Shown one piece after another: positions 1-5,896 of a DNA stretch of 6,940 bases. The notes below the pieces were generated by a model. The model worked only from the letters and a program-made list of their open reading frames with translations. It had not been told where the DNA came from and did not search any database. Made by a program: the position numbers and the translations under genes. The DNA is taken from contig VFKJ01000154.1 in NCBI GenBank assembly GCA_009885595.1, positions 1-6,940 of the forward strand, read 5' to 3'. The DNA comes from Myxococcales bacterium (GTDB lineage: Bacteria; Myxococcota; Myxococcia; Myxococcales; Myxococcaceae). Every line of letters begins with the position of its first letter. Positions within the stretch are counted from its first letter, which is position 1.

Positions 1-115
1 GGTGGGGCCGCAGAAGGCTCCGCTGTTTCATGCCGAGGCGTGCGTGGGGTGCGGGCTGTGTGAAGAGGCGTGCCCGGAGAACGCAAGGGCCATCGTGATC
101 GAGCCGCTGCCATGA
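1..115 (+). CDS. C-terminal end of a 4Fe-4S ferredoxin-type protein (5' end outside window)
   Basis: Reading from base 2 gives 37 codons ending at TGA 113-115. The segment holds one complete cluster motif, CVGCGLCEEACPE (bases 41-79, C-x2-C-x2-C-x3-C-P), which is the classic ligand set for a [4Fe-4S] cluster. It is followed by RAIVIEPLP, the usual short strand after the last cluster of ferredoxin-like and NapG/MauM-like proteins. The gene lies 55 nt upstream of a molybdopterin oxidoreductase on the same strand, so it probably encodes the electron-transfer partner of that enzyme (inference). The visible part cannot tell a single-cluster ferredoxin from the last cluster of a polyferredoxin such as NapG or a DmsB/PsrB-like subunit. 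The iron-sulfur motif itself is certain. Confidence 0.85.
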   Translation, partial: VGPQKAPLFHAEACVGCGLCEEACPENARAIVIEPLP

Positions 116-133
116 GCAATTCGACGACTGTCT

Positions 134-170
134 CCCTCTCCCCCGCGGGGGAGAGGGTCGGGGTGAGGGG
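134..170 (+). repeat. GC-rich palindromic repeat (REP-like) forming the leader of the molybdoenzyme gene
   Basis: Bases 134-157 form a perfect 24-nt palindrome (half-site ccctctcccccg, centre between 145 and 146). It is followed by tcggggtgagggg (158-170), which ends directly against the ATG at 171. Palindromes of this ccctctccc/gggagaggg type with a tcggggtgagggg tail are, as far as I recall, recurrent dispersed repeats in many GC-rich bacteria, so I read this as a genomic REP-like copy. It could form a strong mRNA hairpin between the ferredoxin and molybdoenzyme genes, and would then affect mRNA stability or relative expression (inference). No T-tract follows, so it does not look like a standard intrinsic terminator. 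The tail also supplies the only plausible ribosome binding site, ggtga (162-166), 4 nt before the ATG. Confidence 0.7.
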
Positions 171-2306
171 ATGAGCCGCGAGCCGATCAAGCACGTGGTG
201 CGGAAGAAGTTCACCCGCCGCGATCTCTTCAAAGCCGCCCCCCTCGCCGCGGTGGGCCTCGGCGTCACCGCGCTCGCCCTCACCGGCAAGAGCGCCCACG
301 CGACAGAGCGCACCGTCGGCACCTGCCGTTTCTGCCTCATGCGCTGCGGCATCGAGTGCGTGGTGGAAGACGGCCGCCTGGTGAAGGTCGAGGGCTCGAT
401 GAAGGCGCGCACCCGCGGCTTCGTCTGCGAGCACGGCTTCGCCTTGCGAGAGCTGGTGCACAGCGACGCGCGGGTGCAGCACCCGATGATCCGCCGTGGC
501 GACGCGTTCCACGAGGTGAGCTGGGACGAGGCGCTCGAGTACATCGCCGCCAAGCTCGCCCAGGTGAAGGCGAAGCACGGCGCGCGCGCGCTCGCGATTC
601 AGACCGGCTGGCCCTTCGTGCGCCACCCGCTGGTGAACTTCCTCCACCGCTTCGCGCGCGCGTTCGGCAGCCCCAACGTCGCCACCGTCTCGAGCCTGTG
701 CGAGGCGAGCCTGCGCATGGGCCAGGCGCTCACCGTCGGCTCGAAGTACTCCCCCGACCTGCGGCGGGCGAAGACGCTGCTGGTGTGGGGAGCCAATCCT
801 CCGGTCACCGCCCCGCCCTTCGCGCACGTGGTGGCGGACAAGGCGCGCACGGGAAACCTGGTGGTGATCGATCCGGTCCGCACCACCCTCGCGAAGGAAG
901 CGACGCTGCACCTGCGCGTGCGGCCCGCCACTGACGGCGCGCTGGCGCTCGGGCTGATTGGCCAGGTGTTGACGCGCAGGCCACCCACCGCGGAGCAGGC
1001 GGCCAAGCTGCACGGCCTCGCCGAGCTGGCGAAGCTGGCGGCCGAGTACCCGCTCGAGCGCGTGGAGCAGCTGACCTCGGTGCCGCGCGCCGAGCTCGAG
1101 CGGCTGGTGACGATGCTGCTCGAGGGCGGGCCCGTCGGCGTCTGGCAGGGGCTCGGCGTCGAGCACCATGTCAGCGGCGTTCAGACGGTGCGCGCCATCA
1201 CCGCGCTCGAGGTGTTGTGCGGCCGCTTCGAGGGGAATGATCCGCGCACGCTGGTGTCTCCGAACGCGCCTGACTTTCACCAGCAGATGTTGCCGGCGCT
1301 CTACCGCATGCGCACGCCGAAGCCCGCGCCGCCGCCGCTCACCGAGCGCGCGGTGGGCCGCGACTCGTTCCCCCTGTTCGAGCGGTACAACCGCGAGGCG
1401 CAGGGCGAGCTGCTCGCCGAGGCCATCCTCCACGACAAGCCGTACCCGGTGCGCGCGCTGATCCTCTGGGGCAGCAACGCCCTCATCACCTCCTCGGGCT
1501 CGCAGGAAATGGCGGCCGCGGCGGAGAAGCTGGACCTGCTGGTGACGGTGGACCCGTTCTTCAGCGCCTCGGCGCAGAAGAGCGACGTGGTGCTGCCCGC
1601 GAGCACGTTCGCCGAGTCTCCCGACGTCGACGCCGACGACACCGGCGTCTCGGCGAGGGGCCTGGTGCCGGTGCAGGGCAGCTCGCGGCCCGACTACGAC
1701 ATCCTCTCGCAGCTCGCCGCGGCGTGCGGGCTGGGTCAGTACTTCACCTGGAAGAACTTCGACGAGGCGATGCGCGCGCCGCGCGTCACGTGGATGGACG
1801 ACGAGCAGCAGCAGCCGAAGCCGCGCCCCGACGCGCGCACCGACTTCGGCACGCCCACCGGCAAGGCCGAGTTCGTCAGCACCGTGCTGGCCGAGGCGGG
1901 GCTGGAGCCGCTCCCGGTGTGGACCGAGCCTCCCGAGAAGACCTCGCCGGAATTCCCGCTGCGGCTGGTGACGGGGCCGCGGCCGCGGGCGCGCATCAAC
2001 TCTCAGTTCGCCCAGAGCCCCAGCGTGCGGGCGCGGCTCAAGGAGCCCGAGCTGCTGGTGCACCCCGACGCCGCGAAGGCCGCGGGCATCGTGCACGGCG
2101 CGAAGATCGACGTGGTGTCGCCGCACGGCCGCATCTCGATTCGCGCGGTGGTGACCCCCGACGTTCACCCACAGAGCGTGGTGATGCCCGCGGGCTGGGA
2201 TGAATCGAACCCGAACCTGCTCATCTCGAATGCTGCGCGGGATCCGATCAGCGCCTTCCCCGCGCTGCGCTCAGGCGTCTGCCGGCTGGAGCCGAGAAGC
2301 GCATGA
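171..2306 (+). CDS. Tat-exported molybdopterin (Mo-bisPGD) oxidoreductase, DMSO reductase superfamily
   Basis: This 711-residue protein is a catalytic subunit that would bind Mo-bis(pterin guanine dinucleotide) and one [4Fe-4S] cluster. The N-terminus carries a twin-arginine signal, FTRRDLFK at 14-21, then a hydrophobic stretch and a likely cleavage after AHA (42-44), so it should act folded outside the inner membrane. The cluster ligands are C52, C55, C59 and C86 (C-x2-C-x3-C-x26-C). C177 in SSLCEAS sits where Nap/Psr-type enzymes place the Mo ligand. Later landmarks are the VVIDP strand (231-235), ADVVLP-like SDVVLPAS (471-478), TPTGKAEF (561-568) and a C-terminal molybdopterin dinucleotide-binding domain (about 597-706). 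Length fits the Nap/Phs/Psr group (about 700-850). The residue two after C86 is His88, where Nap and formate dehydrogenase have Lys. The ATG at 171 gives a complete Tat n-region and sits after ggtga. The ferredoxin upstream and the overlapping membrane gene downstream suggest an operon. Substrate unknown: nitrate, thiosulfate, polysulfide and others remain possible. Confidence 0.92.
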   Translation: MSREPIKHVVRKKFTRRDLFKAAPLAAVGLGVTALALTGKSAHATERTVGTCRFCLMRCGIECVVEDGRLVKVEGSMKARTRGFVCEHGFALRELVHSDARVQHPMIRRGDAFHEVSWDEALEYIAAKLAQVKAKHGARALAIQTGWPFVRHPLVNFLHRFARAFGSPNVATVSSLCEASLRMGQALTVGSKYSPDLRRAKTLLVWGANPPVTAPPFAHVVADKARTGNLVVIDPVRTTLAKEATLHLRVRPATDGALALGLIGQVLTRRPPTAEQAAKLHGLAELAKLAAEYPLERVEQLTSVPRAELERLVTMLLEGGPVGVWQGLGVEHHVSGVQTVRAITALEVLCGRFEGNDPRTLVSPNAPDFHQQMLPALYRMRTPKPAPPPLTERAVGRDSFPLFERYNREAQGELLAEAILHDKPYPVRALILWGSNALITSSGSQEMAAAAEKLDLLVTVDPFFSASAQKSDVVLPASTFAESPDVDADDTGVSARGLVPVQGSSRPDYDILSQLAAACGLGQYFTWKNFDEAMRAPRVTWMDDEQQQPKPRPDARTDFGTPTGKAEFVSTVLAEAGLEPLPVWTEPPEKTSPEFPLRLVTGPRPRARINSQFAQSPSVRARLKEPELLVHPDAAKAAGIVHGAKIDVVSPHGRISIRAVVTPDVHPQSVVMPAGWDESNPNLLISNAARDPISAFPALRSGVCRLEPRSA

Positions 2307-2863
2307 CCACCACTCTGCAGTGGGCGGTGTGGGCGGTGGTGATGGCGGTGACCCTCGGCCTCGTCGCGCGCGCGTGGAAGAAGCAAGCGAGCGCGTACAC
2401 GGGCGACGAGCTTCGTCACCCGAAGGTGATCCTCGTGGTCGCCCTCGGCACCGGCGTCCCCTTCTTCGCGGCGGCCATCGCCGCGCTGATCTTCGCGGGG
2501 AAGGATCGGTGGACGTCGCTGGTGTTCCTCGGCTTCGCGGGCCTGGGTGGGTACCTGCTCTGGGAGTACCTGGTGGTGAGGTACTCGGTCTCTCCCGAGG
2601 GCCTGTCGTACCGCACGCTCACCGCGGGGCGCGGCTTCGGGAAGTGGAGTGAGGTGAAGGCGGTGAAGTGGTCGCAGACCTCGAAGTGGTTCCGGCTCGA
2701 GCTCAACGACGGTCGCGTGGTGCGGGTGTCGGTGCTGATGCTCGGGCTCGATCGGCTCGCCACAGCGCTGATCCAGAACGCCAACGGCGCCGTGATCGAT
2801 CCGGGCACGAGGCAGGTGCTCGAGCAGTGCGCTCGGGGGAATCCGCCAAGTCCCTGGGGATGA
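2303..2863 (+). CDS. Small membrane protein: three predicted TM helices plus a bacterial PH-like domain
   Basis: This 186-residue protein has hydrophobic helices at about 6-23, 42-65 and 71-92. A soluble tail follows that reads like a bacterial PH-fold (bPH) domain: VSPEGLSYRT (96-105), KWSEVKAVKW (114-123), then paired strands RLELNDGRVVRVSV (131-144) and a closing helix GLDRLATALIQ (148-158). The 'eGl.yrt ... W.eV..V ... g..v.v' pattern is typical of these small membrane-tethered PH-like proteins, whose function is mostly unknown. The start codon overlaps the stop of the molybdoenzyme gene in an ATGA arrangement (2303-2306), so the two are probably translationally coupled. It is not a recognisable quinol-oxidising anchor: it has no NrfD, DmsC or NapH-like sequence, and only one histidine (H39). 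A role as membrane partner or assembly factor of the molybdoenzyme is therefore only an inference from position. The gene call is strong; the domain label is moderate. Confidence 0.8.
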   Translation: MTTTLQWAVWAVVMAVTLGLVARAWKKQASAYTGDELRHPKVILVVALGTGVPFFAAAIAALIFAGKDRWTSLVFLGFAGLGGYLLWEYLVVRYSVSPEGLSYRTLTAGRGFGKWSEVKAVKWSQTSKWFRLELNDGRVVRVSVLMLGLDRLATALIQNANGAVIDPGTRQVLEQCARGNPPSPWG

Positions 2864-2920
2864 AAGCCTCGAGGGAACGCGGTGGGTGAGGGTTCGCGGC
2901 GTTGCCCGAATCGGACAGGC

Positions 2921-2940
2921 CCCTCAGCCCGTGGCGAGGG
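2921..2940 (+). terminator. Possible hairpin downstream of the membrane/PH gene (no T-tract)
   Basis: ccctc (2921-2925) pairs with gaggg (2936-2940), and the inner gcc (2927-2929) pairs with ggc (2933-2935) around a cgt loop with one bulged A. It lies 57 nt after the stop of the preceding gene. No run of T follows, so it may simply be an RNA 3' stabilising stem or chance pairing in GC-rich DNA. Confidence 0.2.
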
Positions 2941-2959
2941 CGCGCACGTGACTGAGGTC

Positions 2960-3072
2960 GTGTTGCGGATTCTGCCACAAACGTCACGAATCGAGAGATC
3001 CGGTCCGTCCTTCCTTCGGCGGGGGTCACCTCAGCCAGCTGCAGCTGACCTTTGTGGCAGAATCCGCAACAC
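2960..3072. repeat. Long inverted repeat with 59-nt spacer between convergent genes (candidate MITE, ncRNA or bidirectional hairpin)
   Basis: Left arm 2960-2986 and right arm 3046-3072 are reverse complements. The outer 22 bp (2960-2981 against 3051-3072) are perfect. With one mismatch (2982 against 3050) the pairing continues 4 more bp, giving 26 of 27. The core of each arm is ttgcggattctgccacaa or its complement, noticeably more AT-rich than the surrounding DNA. The 59-nt spacer contains a second, 12-bp perfect palindrome, cagctgcagctg (3036-3047), which overlaps the start of the right arm. The gap around it (2864-3185, 322 nt) holds no credible gene. No direct target duplication is visible at the outer ends, no transposase lies nearby, and neither strand shows a T-tract after the stem. 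The inverted repeat is certain; what it does is open. Confidence 0.85.
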
Positions 3073-3165
3073 CCGCCCGACCATGGGCCTTGAGGATCCT
3101 CGCCTGCGCCGAGGGCCTGCGCGCGAGGTGCACCGTGCGAGATCCGTCACGCCTGCGTTCTTCGA

Positions 3166-3184
3166 GGCTTCTTTCTGGAAAGCC
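3166..3184 (-). terminator. Weak stem just after the dusB stop codon
   Basis: On the minus strand the bases after the dusB stop read ggctttccagaaagaagcc. ggctt pairs with aagcc around a 9-nt loop, 1 nt past the stop codon. The stem is short and no T-tract follows, so this is at best a weak terminator candidate. Confidence 0.15.
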
Positions 3185-3185
3185 C

Positions 3186-4253
3186 TCAGCCCAGCGCGGT
3201 GCGGTAGTCGAGCTCCTGCTCTCCCTCAGGCGCGGTGAGGTCCGTCGACGCCCCCACGAAGAACTGCTCGAGCGCGTCTTCGACTTCCTTCTTCGAGTTC
3301 GCGTGGTTGATCTTCGCCCGGAACACGGAAGCGCCGTGCAGCCCGTGGGCGTACCAGCCTAAGTGACTGCGGAAGCTGTGCACGCCCTGCAGCTCGTCCT
3401 TCGCCGCGCGCTGCTCGGGCGGGAGCTCCTCGCGGTGCACCCGCGCCTCCGCCGAGAACGTCAGGTGCTGACGGAAGTGCCGCAGCACCAGCTCCATCCG
3501 CTCGGCGTTGGTCGGCTTCGCGCCGCCCAGCAGCTCGCGGAAGATCCAGGGATTACCGAGCGCGCCGCGGCCGATCATCACGTAGTCGCACCCGGTGGTC
3601 TCCACCATGCGCACCGCGTCCGGCACGGTCTTCACGTCGCCGTTGCCGATGATGGGGAACGCGTTGCCGACGTGCTTCTTGAGCTCCGCGATCACCGACC
3701 AGTCGGCCTTGCCCGAATAGCCCTGCGCGCGCGTGCGCGGATGCACCGCCAGCGCAGCCACGCCGGCCGCGCCGAGCACGTCGGCCATCTGCAGGAAGTT
3801 CTTCTGGTTCGCGTCCCACCCGCTGCGGATCTTCGCGGTCACCGGCAGGCCGGTCGCTGCCTTGATCTGCCGGACGATCTCCCCGGCGCGCGACGAGTCA
3901 CACAGGAGCCCCGAGCCCGCGCCCGTCTTCGTCACCTTCTTCACCGGGCAGCCCATGTTGATGTCGATGATCTGCGCGCCGTACTGCTTGGCGATCACCG
4001 CCGCCTTCGCCATCACGTCGGGCTCACCACCAAACAGCTGCAGCGAGTACGGCCGCTCGATCTTCTCGTCGTAGCGGAGGTAGCGCAGCGTGCGCGAGCT
4101 GATGCGAAAGAGCCCCTGCGCGCTGATCAGCTCCGTGGGCGCGAGCGCGGCGCCCTGCTCGAACGCCAGCACGCGAAACGGCATCTCGCTCACCCCGGCC
4201 ATGGGCGCGAGGACGAAGCGGTTCTTCAGGGTGTAGGGACCGATGGGCAACAT
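3186..4253 (-). CDS. dusB: tRNA-dihydrouridine synthase, DusB type
   Basis: This 355-residue protein is an FMN enzyme that reduces specific uridines in the tRNA D-loop to dihydrouridine with NADPH in the cytosol. The N-terminus runs LPIGPYTLKNRFVLAPMAGV, the standard DusB opening with the FMN-site APMAGV (16-21). The catalytic cysteine is C102 in DINMGCPVKKV (97-107). FMN contacts are expected from K141 in TAKIRSGW (139-146), H171 in VHPRTR (170-175), NGD (204-206) and the phosphate loop IGRGALGNPWIFRE (227-240). A helical tRNA-binding domain follows (about 250-335) with the signature HLGWYAHGLHGASVFR (297-312). The ATG at 4253 matches family starts; an in-frame TTG at 4292 would add 13 residues unlike the family. 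Compared with E. coli DusB, from memory, there is a charged insert near 268-290. The gene is convergent with the upstream cluster, divergent from the M50 gene, and probably transcribed alone. Confidence 0.93.
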   Translation of the reverse strand: MLPIGPYTLKNRFVLAPMAGVSEMPFRVLAFEQGAALAPTELISAQGLFRISSRTLRYLRYDEKIERPYSLQLFGGEPDVMAKAAVIAKQYGAQIIDINMGCPVKKVTKTGAGSGLLCDSSRAGEIVRQIKAATGLPVTAKIRSGWDANQKNFLQMADVLGAAGVAALAVHPRTRAQGYSGKADWSVIAELKKHVGNAFPIIGNGDVKTVPDAVRMVETTGCDYVMIGRGALGNPWIFRELLGGAKPTNAERMELVLRHFRQHLTFSAEARVHREELPPEQRAAKDELQGVHSFRSHLGWYAHGLHGASVFRAKINHANSKKEVEDALEQFFVGASTDLTAPEGEQELDYRTALG

Positions 4254-4300
4254 CTGCGGCTCGCTGTACCGGGAACCCCGAGGGCGAAGCAACCCTCAGA

Positions 4301-4314
4301 CTTCCAGCTGGAAG
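4301..4314. promoter_or_regulatory. 14-bp perfect palindrome in the dusB / M50 divergent intergenic region
   Basis: cttccagctggaag (4301-4314) is a perfect palindrome lying 48 nt from the dusB start and 66 nt from the M50 start. The region from 4254 to 4379 must hold promoters for both genes, so this could be an operator. It could also be chance, as no second copy is visible and I cannot place a convincing -35/-10 pair beside it. Confidence 0.25.
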
Positions 4315-4366
4315 CTCGCCATCGGGGAGCCACGCTAGCGGAGGCGGGCGGGCCTGGCGGGTGTTA

Positions 4367-4371
4367 GAGAG
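4367..4371 (+). promoter_or_regulatory. Ribosome binding site supporting the TTG start of the M50 gene
   Basis: gagag at 4367-4371 lies 8 nt before the TTG at 4380. An in-frame stop (TAG, 4365-4367) lies just upstream, and the next in-frame ATG is at codon 58, inside the second membrane helix. The TTG is therefore the only start that keeps the conserved N-terminus. Confidence 0.5.
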
Positions 4372-4379
4372 CGCTCGTC

Positions 4380-5795
4380 TTGATCCGCTTTCGAGTTGGC
4401 TCCATCCCCGTCGAGGTCCACGCGACTCACCTGGTGATCAGCGCGCTCATCTCGTGGAGCTTCGTCGGCTACGAGGGACGCACGGCCTGGCCCAGGCAGG
4501 TCCTCGCCGACACGGGCAACCCCCTGCACACCCCCACGCTGGTGCTGGTGATGGCGACCTGGATGTTGCTCGTCTCGCTCTCGGTGCTCGTCCACGAGCT
4601 GGGGCACGCGTTCGCCGCCCGCGGCTTCGGAGCCAGGCCTTCGATTCAGTTGGTCGGCCTCGGAGGCCTCACGCGCGCCGAAGGCGTGGAGCAGCTGGAG
4701 TGGTGGCAGGATCTCCTCTTCACCCTCGCGGGCCCCGCCGCCGGCCTCGCCCTGGGCGTGCTCGCCGGAGTGCTGTCGCTCTTCACCGGCCTGCCCGAGC
4801 CCGTGCGCTACTTCGCCACCGGCATCGCGATCGCCAACATCAGCTGGACCATCCTGAACCTGCTGCCCATCAGCACGCTGGACGGCGGTCGCATCACCAC
4901 CGTGGTGCTCACGCGGGTGTTCGGGCGCCCCGGGTTCCTGATGGCGCAGCTGGTGGCGCTGGCGCTCGCGGGGCTGGTGCTGGTCTGGTCCATCGCCGCC
5001 CACCAGCCGATCCTCGCGGTGCTGGTGGCGCTGATGGTGATGCGCACCGTGGCGAACATCGGGGCCTACCAGCGCGGAGAGCTGCCGCTGGGCCACGCCG
5101 CGCACCCGCTCACGCAGGTGATCGAACGCGCCGAAGCGCTCTACCGCGAGCGCAAGCTCACCGAGGCCGGGCTCATCGCCAGCGGCGTGGTCGAGGCCGC
5201 CGATACCCCGGGCTTGCTGCGCAGCCGCGCGCACGTGCTCCTGGGGTGGATCGCCCTCAAGGAAGGCAGCGGCCGGCGCGCGCTCGATCACTTCAGCCAG
5301 GTGCAGGGCCTGCAGGTGCCGCCCCACGCGCTCGCCGCCGGCTTCAGCCTGATCGGCGACGAGCACCGCGCGATTCCGCTCTGGGCCCAGGCCGCGCAGG
5401 CGCAGGGCGACGAGGTGGTGCTGCACGAGTACGCCGGCGCCCTCATTCGCGGGGGCCGCGAGGCCGAAGCCCGCGCCCTGCCCCGGGTGCGCATGGCGCG
5501 CGCCTTCGCCGCCGCCGAGCGCGTGCACTACGTCCGCAAGGAGTTCGAGCAGGCGGCGCGCGCCTCCGAGGCCGCCTTCCGCGAAGAGCCGCACCCCTCG
5601 CACGCGTACACCGCGGCCTGCGCGTGGGCGCTCGCCCACCAGCCGGCCGAAGCGCTGCGCCTGCTCGCCCTCGCCTCCCAGAACGGGTACCGCGACGCCG
5701 CCGAAGCGAAGAGCGATCCCGACCTCAAGTCCCTGCGGGGAAGGGCCGAGTTCGAGGGGTGGATTGCGTCCCTGGCGCAATCGACGGCCTCATGA
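4380..5795 (+). CDS. M50 site-2-protease-like membrane metalloprotease with TPR-like C-terminal half
   Basis: This 471-residue protein has an N-terminal membrane half and a soluble helical half. The N-terminus IRFRVGSIPVEVHATHLVIS (2-21) is the usual start of small M50 peptidases. Predicted helices lie at about 15-30, 53-72, 112-135, 143-165, 188-205 and 209-226. The zinc site is HELGH (72-76) on the second helix, with the third ligand expected at D168 in NLLPISTLDGGR (160-171), and LAGPAAGLALG (116-126) is the conserved central segment. All catalytic residues are present, so it should cleave substrates within the membrane. Residues 240-470 are alanine-rich paired helices resembling TPR units, ending in SDPDLKSLRGRAEFEGW (445-461), a common closing motif of TPR proteins. 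This half may select substrates (inference). No PDZ or CBS domain is visible. It is divergent from dusB, with a 101-nt gap to the next gene, so co-transcription with the desaturase is possible but unproven. Confidence 0.9.
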   Translation: MIRFRVGSIPVEVHATHLVISALISWSFVGYEGRTAWPRQVLADTGNPLHTPTLVLVMATWMLLVSLSVLVHELGHAFAARGFGARPSIQLVGLGGLTRAEGVEQLEWWQDLLFTLAGPAAGLALGVLAGVLSLFTGLPEPVRYFATGIAIANISWTILNLLPISTLDGGRITTVVLTRVFGRPGFLMAQLVALALAGLVLVWSIAAHQPILAVLVALMVMRTVANIGAYQRGELPLGHAAHPLTQVIERAEALYRERKLTEAGLIASGVVEAADTPGLLRSRAHVLLGWIALKEGSGRRALDHFSQVQGLQVPPHALAAGFSLIGDEHRAIPLWAQAAQAQGDEVVLHEYAGALIRGGREAEARALPRVRMARAFAAAERVHYVRKEFEQAARASEAAFREEPHPSHAYTAACAWALAHQPAEALRLLALASQNGYRDAAEAKSDPDLKSLRGRAEFEGWIASLAQSTAS

Positions 5796-5850
5796 CAGTC
5801 GGGTGACGCCCAGCGCCCCTCACGCGCTTCGCGCTGACAGTGGGATGACG
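5793..5850 (+). promoter_or_regulatory. Two direct copies of a TGAC-based 16-mer upstream of the desaturase
   Basis: tgacagtcgggtgacg (5793-5808) and tgacagtgggatgacg (5835-5850) match at 14 of 16 positions and start 42 nt apart, about four helical turns. Each copy contains two TGAC half-sites 11 nt apart, so four TGAC elements face the same side of the helix. The DNA between them contains a short stem, agcgc (5812-5816) with gcgct (5831-5835). The first copy overlaps the stop codon of the M50 gene and the second ends 46 nt before the GTG start of the desaturase. This looks like a tandem operator for a regulator of the desaturase gene (inference). I cannot name the regulator, and no clear -35/-10 pair was found. 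Confidence 0.45.
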
Positions 5851-5884
5851 GGTTTCGGAGTTGATCGCTCACACGAAACACCTC

Positions 5885-5890
5885 GTGAGG
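5885..5890 (+). promoter_or_regulatory. Ribosome binding site that decides the desaturase start (GTG 5897)
   Basis: gtgagg (5885-5890) stands 6 nt before GTG 5897, an ideal spacing. The longer alternative, TTG 5861, has ggag immediately abutting it with no spacer, which is poor for initiation. Confidence 0.55.
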
Positions 5891-5896
5891 CGCCCC

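Noticed and set aside
2960..3072. Calling the inverted repeat an insertion sequence or a standard intrinsic terminator
   Set aside because: There is no transposase reading frame and no visible target duplication. The loop is long and neither strand has a T-tract after the stem.
2864..3185. Small open frames spanning the convergent gap
   Set aside because: They cross the inverted repeat, have arginine- and proline-rich products, lack ribosome sites, and show no recognisable domain.
4251..4292. Longer dusB start at TTG 4292, with ggaag 8 nt upstream
   Set aside because: The ribosome site is fair, but the added 13 residues are not DusB-like, while the ATG at 4253 gives the family-standard N-terminus.
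4254..4292. A -35/-10 promoter for dusB (ttgctt ... tacagc on the minus strand, 18-nt spacer)
   Set aside because: Matches to consensus are poor and the resulting leader would be only a few bases long.
3363..4367. A 334-codon open frame on the plus strand opposite dusB
   Set aside because: Composition dominated by Arg, His and Leu with no motif; the minus-strand DusB has all catalytic motifs.
4335..5780. A 481-codon open frame on the minus strand opposite the M50 gene
   Set aside because: Its product is rich in Arg, Gly, His, Gln and Ala with no fold-like pattern, as expected opposite a GC-rich gene. The plus-strand frame has intact HELGH and LDGG motifs.
5861..5896. Longer desaturase start at TTG 5861
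   Set aside because: ggag abuts the TTG without spacing, whereas GTG 5897 has gtgagg at 6 nt. Not fully excluded.
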